64,000 nt of DNA from contig CM017560.1 of the NCBI GenBank assembly GCA_007844125.1, positions 2,652,125-2,716,124 of the forward strand, given 5' to 3'. Made by a program: the position numbers and the translations under genes. Every line of letters begins with the position of its first letter. Positions within the stretch are counted from its first letter, which is position 1. The notes beneath the pieces are model-generated. The model saw only the letters and a list, made by a program, of their open reading frames with translations, did no database searches and was not told where the DNA came from. Shown here piece after piece: positions 54,601-60,600 of this stretch. This stretch comes from Sinonovacula constricta (lineage: Eukaryota; Mollusca; Bivalvia; Cardiida; Solecurtidae).

Positions 54601-57600
54601 AAATAGTTGTATTGTCTCATTTGAAAGGTGTGAAAACATTACCGCCTATATGCGCTGTAAGTGGGCCGATTGGGGCAGAACGATTTGGACTAAACCGAGT
54701 TTAGTAAATCTTTGCTTTAACAACATGCCGCATTTACCATGGTATTTCGTGTAACGTGACGTAAACGGAAACAGTACAGTATGTTGTATCGAAGCGTACA
54801 CCGTATCGCATCGTAACGTGTAGATTTTCTATCGTAATGCATATCGTGTATGGTATCGAACCGTAACGTGTATGGTATCGTGTAAAAACCGCACATGGTA
54901 TCGTACATCGAACGTAATCGCACCGTACGTACATCGTATCGTGTGACAACTGTTACGGTTCCAGAACTGTATCAGGTGTTTTTTCAAAACTAACTGGTTA
55001 CCGGTCAAATAGACACTAGATTAGCACCTATACTTAATCAGTCAACCAAGATTCCTTATTAATTTACAAAAGTGTGAAACTTCTCAAGTAGCCCTCAGGT
55101 GGTGCTCAGCAGAGATTATCACAGCCTTTGGGGACAGATTTGAATGGCTGTTTACCTTTACTTAGAGGTGGTGCTGCTCAGAGGTTAAATGTATCTAAAA
55201 CTTATGGGGAGGGGGGGGATAAAAGCGTTGCTGCTTAGAGATTACTGCTGCTCAGAGGTGCTTTTGAGAGAGGTTTTACTGTATAAACTCCTAAGCAGCA
55301 AATACTGTAGGTCCTTGGAAGACAGCTCACAATGTATGCTAAAGAGGTAAAGTGTTAGTGTTTTGTCAATAGTTGTGAACAATACTGTTCCTGTATGTTA
55401 ATCATTAAAAACATTGTCTTTGTAACAGAATTTCATATTACAAAAAGACAGTTTCGAAGTCACATACCATAGAAACATTTTAAATTCAATCAATATTGTT
55501 CTTGTATATTTAGCATTGAGCATGCAGGATGAAAGTGTGGATGCTATTGACAAAAGCACTCACATCATAATCTCTAGCATGAATGTTTGCCACTAAATTA
55601 TAGATCACTTTGAACAGTTGCTAAGCAACGGAAATGGAAAAGACCCTTAAATTTGGGACAAAGAAAGTGGTATAATACACATGCCAAATGATGGACAGAT
55701 TTTTTCCCATACTTTTTCACTGCCTGTTAATAACTACTAGTATTTAGAGAGGAGGTGATTAGGACACAAATTCTTCATGAAACAAATAAACATGAGTGTT
55801 AACCAACAGATTCTTATTTATTGGAAAAATGAGCTTCCAGAATTTGAAAAGGTTAATGGATAAACCACTAACAACCCTTATTACAGTAAGACATTTTTCT
55901 TCAGACACCACCTGTACACAATGGGAATTCAAGTGTCCAACTGGAAGTCCTGCTTGTATCGTAGATGAGAAAGTTTGCGACAATATTGAGGATTGTGCTG
56001 ATGGTGGTGACGAGGTGAACTGCACTGGGCGGACCAACACCACATGTCCCGAATATAAAAAAACATGCAAGAATGGAAAATGTGTCTTCGCAAACTGGCT
56101 GTGTGATGGAGAGGATGATTGTGGTGATAATTCTGATGAAGAAAACTGTACACATGGTAAGCAAATATATTATACCTCACATAATTTTGCTTCTATAATT
56201 ATCATTTTCACTCAAGGGTCCATTATCAATATTGACTGATGAGGAACCACTACTGTGCATACCCTGTCACTATTACTGGTCCATAAACTTAGATGGGGTC
56301 TATCGACATTCATGATTAGTTAAAAACATGCACCGTAGTTAGAGATGTCGTCTGCCATAAATTGTAAAATACACTACAAAACAATAAAGAATTTTTTTCA
56401 GTATATGGAAACTTGTCACTACAATTATGAATTTTTTTTAGGTTTAATATAAAAAATAGTTCACAGCACTGTGGACCCAATGGCATTATATGGACTGGCT
56501 AGTCAGCCCAGAGAGCGATAGGGACCTCAGCTGCGCTTCAGTCCATATTACTCGCTCGGCTGATAAGCCAGTCCATATAATGCCATAGGGCCCTCAGTGG
56601 TGTGAACTATTTCCTAATTATTTTTTACTTGGACATATTACCACCTGTCAGCTCAGTACCATCTTGGTTCAAGTCTTAATCAGAGAAAGGTCATGGGCCT
56701 AGGTCTGGCAGCAAAACTGCAGTACATCATAGTTCTACTGAGTTATATTGTTTGTGTGTCTTTGTCGCAGTTTGTAACTTCACTGCTCCTGGTTGAGTTG
56801 GAGTTCTTGTTAGAGGTGAAAGCTTTTATGTAGGCAGGTTTTATATAAGACATGTTTTGTGCTTGTGATCTTATACAGACATTTATCTGAGGTTCTCCAT
56901 CACATATTATGGTAGACATTGCCAAAATGGCTCTTGGCGATAAAAATATATTTTATATAAAAAGACTAAACTAAATCTTATCTATCAATTTAAAGGTTCT
57001 ATCAGAGAAATGTTTTTGTCTTTTTTTCATAATTCACCATCTGACAAAATAATCATTATTTTTGTTAACTCTATGAACTTGAAGCAAATCTTGTTGGCAA
57101 AATCACCATTTAAACAAATAATAGAGTCAAAACATGACAATGATATATCAAATGCTGCTCCAACAGTGCGCTCAGATATGAGAGTCAGGTACCTTTATCT
57201 TGCCCAGCTTGGCAATTGCAGATTACTTCTTATACAAGTAAATATTGATCAATTTACATCAAAGTCACTCAAAATTCTGCCATCATTTTTGTTTTGGCCC
57301 GAACACATGGCCTAAGAAAATATGGTGAATTCCTTTGAGTGCTGCAACATATAGTAACATTTAAAATGGCACAGGATAAAGGCATTCATATACCAGTCAG
57401 TTGTAAAATGTACAACAAAACTGGGACGAGACAAGCTACAAAATAGAGCAAACCATTAAGTTACAACCTTGGAAAAGTAAGTTTGTAAAAAGCAGTCAGA
57501 CTGTTTGTCCATCTGTCTGTTCATCCTATTTTCATACCTTAACTTCTGTATTATTTACAGCACTTCAATCAAACTTTGACCTCTTACAAATATGCACTTG

Positions 57601-60600
57601 AAGGAAAATGTGTTATACCATGCAATTTGTCTCACAGACCATTGTCAGTATCAGCCATATATTTCAGTATTTTGTTAAAAGTTATGTTTAGGGTCATTCC
57701 TTATAAAAGGCTACTCAAGCTTAAGATCAATGTCTCAGCCATAACTTAGCCATTTTTACCAGTACAATCTTCAGCATCTTACAGACATATACTTAAAGGT
57801 ATGTGGTGCATAGTATTTAGTGCAAACATCAAGGCAAAGTACAGATTTAAGGACACTCTTAATAAATGTCTACTAAAGTTTAGTACTTCTAGCAAACTTC
57901 AACTTCTTACAGACATACACTTACGGTAAAAGTTAACATTTACTTGTACTACCATTAAGGTCAAGGTCATATACAAGTCATGGTCATATACAGGTCAAGC
58001 TCATATTTAAGGTAATTGCATTTTCATGAGTATATGTCAATTCTAATGATATTTTTGTGTCGCCTAAAAAGGCAACATAGGGATTACTTTGTCGTCGGCG
58101 TCCATGGCGTCGGCGGTGTCCGGATTTCCTTGTCCGGAGCCTAACTTTGTCACCATAGGTCCAAATGACTCCAAACTTGGTATGCTTGTTTCTGGCAATG
58201 ACTCGAAGTGCAGTGCACAAGAACCGTAACTCTACCTTGTTCCGTTTTTGAATTATTCCCCTTTTATTGATTTTTATCGACCATTTTTTGTCCGGAGTGT
58301 AACTTTGTCACCGTAGGTCCAAATGACTCCAAACTTGGTATGCATGTTTCTGGCAATGACTCAAAGTGCAGTGCACAAGAATGGTAACTCTAACTTCTTC
58401 TGTTTTTTAGTTATTCCCATTTGATTGATTTTTAGTGCATTTTTTGCGAAGGGCATAACTTGTTGTTCATGTTTTTTGCAAGGAGACAATTAAAAGGTTA
58501 TTTTATATGTGAATTTTGTGCAAATACATTGCTAATATCTGTACAACAAAAAACTAATTAATATTTTTTATGTCAACTAACAAAATTTTCGTCAGGCGAC
58601 ACATCCGACTCGTGGAGTTCTAGTTTGTTGAATGAAATCTCCAAAACTATTTTTATGTGTGCCTCAAGGTTACCTTTCAGCTGATAAAACATTTTAGCAG
58701 TTTAAGTGTAAGTTTAAATGCAATGAGGGAAACAAGTTGTTTTTCTTTTAATGTGTATTATTCCTTCCTGACAGTCCACTACCTATGTAGAACAAGTACA
58801 TAGGACCTGGAGCAATATTTATTTAAGTCTTGAATCTAAAGGGTTGACATGTAAGCTCAAATTTAAGACAAACTTTTTGCCCTCTGTTCCTAAGTCTACT
58901 GGTATAACCCTTCTACCAAATCTGTGAGTGTTTGCTTGCTTGACAAGAAAAAAAAAAGTGTCACTTTGTTTTTGTTGCAGTCGGTACCCCTACAGTACCA
59001 ACCACTACCACACACCTTCTTGGCTATTGTTCTGAACATCAGTTTCGCTGCAACATGGGGATGTGTATTGACCTTATAGAATTTTGTGATGGCATTTCGG
59101 ACTGCCCTGATAACAGCGATGAGACTCACCCTTTCTGCTGTAAGTTCTTTGTTCATTTTTGTTAAGCTTTTCTAAATTCCAGTACCTGTCAGGGTCTAAG
59201 ATGACAATATGTTGGTGGTACTAACCAAATATTTATAGATTTTTAACTAGTAATAACTTTGAAAAAGAATTTATGTCTATATTTCTGATTTTTTTTTATT
59301 ATGGACTGTATTAATTATGCTAAATCTTTTATTTTTTGTGCCCTGCCCACCAAATTGTGACATGTAGCAGACTCAATGTCCATTTGTCTATGCATCTGTC
59401 CATCCATAGGTCTGTCATTCTGTATCATTTCAGCGTCTTAGTCATAAAATCATAATATCAGTATTATTTGAAATACTTCAAACAAATCTCATAATATTGC
59501 AGGCAACATTTAAAGGTGTGTCCTGCTTAACATTTACAAGTTCACCCTTTTAAGTTCATATTTTGTTACATGATTCCTATTGTTTTCCATTCAATACACT
59601 CATTACATATGTTATTATAATACACTAGTGTAATAAGCTTTTTGACTGATGATGATGTCAACATCAGCATAATGCAAATCATGTTAAAATTTGGTAAAAT
59701 CGCATATTGGCGATCAAAACCATGTAATTGTTAGCTTGCCATAGGCTTGCATACTATCACTTTTCCTGAACTCGTTAAATAAATGTTTGTATTGAATGAC
59801 AACTCATTTCAGGTCCTCTATTTATGTAAGGCCAGTATAAATAAATAACTTATGCTTAACATTAGTTCTTATTCCATTTTTTGTAGTTACAGTAAAATCT
59901 CTCTATTAAGACCACCTTCCATTCTGACTCAAATTGGTCATAATAGTGAGTTGGTCTTAATAGTGAGTTGGTCTTAATAGTGAGTTGGTCTTAATAGTGA
60001 GTTGGTCTTAATAGTGATAGTGAGTTGGTCTTAATAGTGAGTTGGTCTTAATAGTGAGTTGGTCTTAATTGTGAGTTTGGATGAGCACGTGAAACCGCCA
60101 GTTTGTCCAGTGCATAATCATTTTTGCTCAATAAAAACCAAGAGCTGATGAAGATCTGAACATCTTTGACTTTCTTATTAGTCCCCTACCGGTGTTCAAA
60201 CCGGAGGGGACTATAGGTTTACCCTCTGTCTGTCTGTCAGTCAGTCAGTCCGTCAGTCTGTCTGTCTGTCCACTGAAAATCTTGATCCTATAATAACTTA
60301 AAAACTATTTAAGCTAGGCGCATGAAACTTGGTATGTTAATAGGTAGCAATGTGTACAATTACACGCGCAACATTTGGGTCGCTACCTTGAAGGTCAAGG
60401 TAACAGCATGACCTTGAAGCAAAATCATGCCAGGCCCATAACTTCGTTATTTGAAGTCGGATTTTTTAAACTATTTCACAGAAATGATCACCACATTGAG
60501 ATGACGTGCCACAAGCAAGATTTGGGTCGCTACCTTGAAGGTCAAGGTCACAGCATGACCTTGCAGCAAAATCGTGTCCGCCCTATAACTTTGTTATTTG

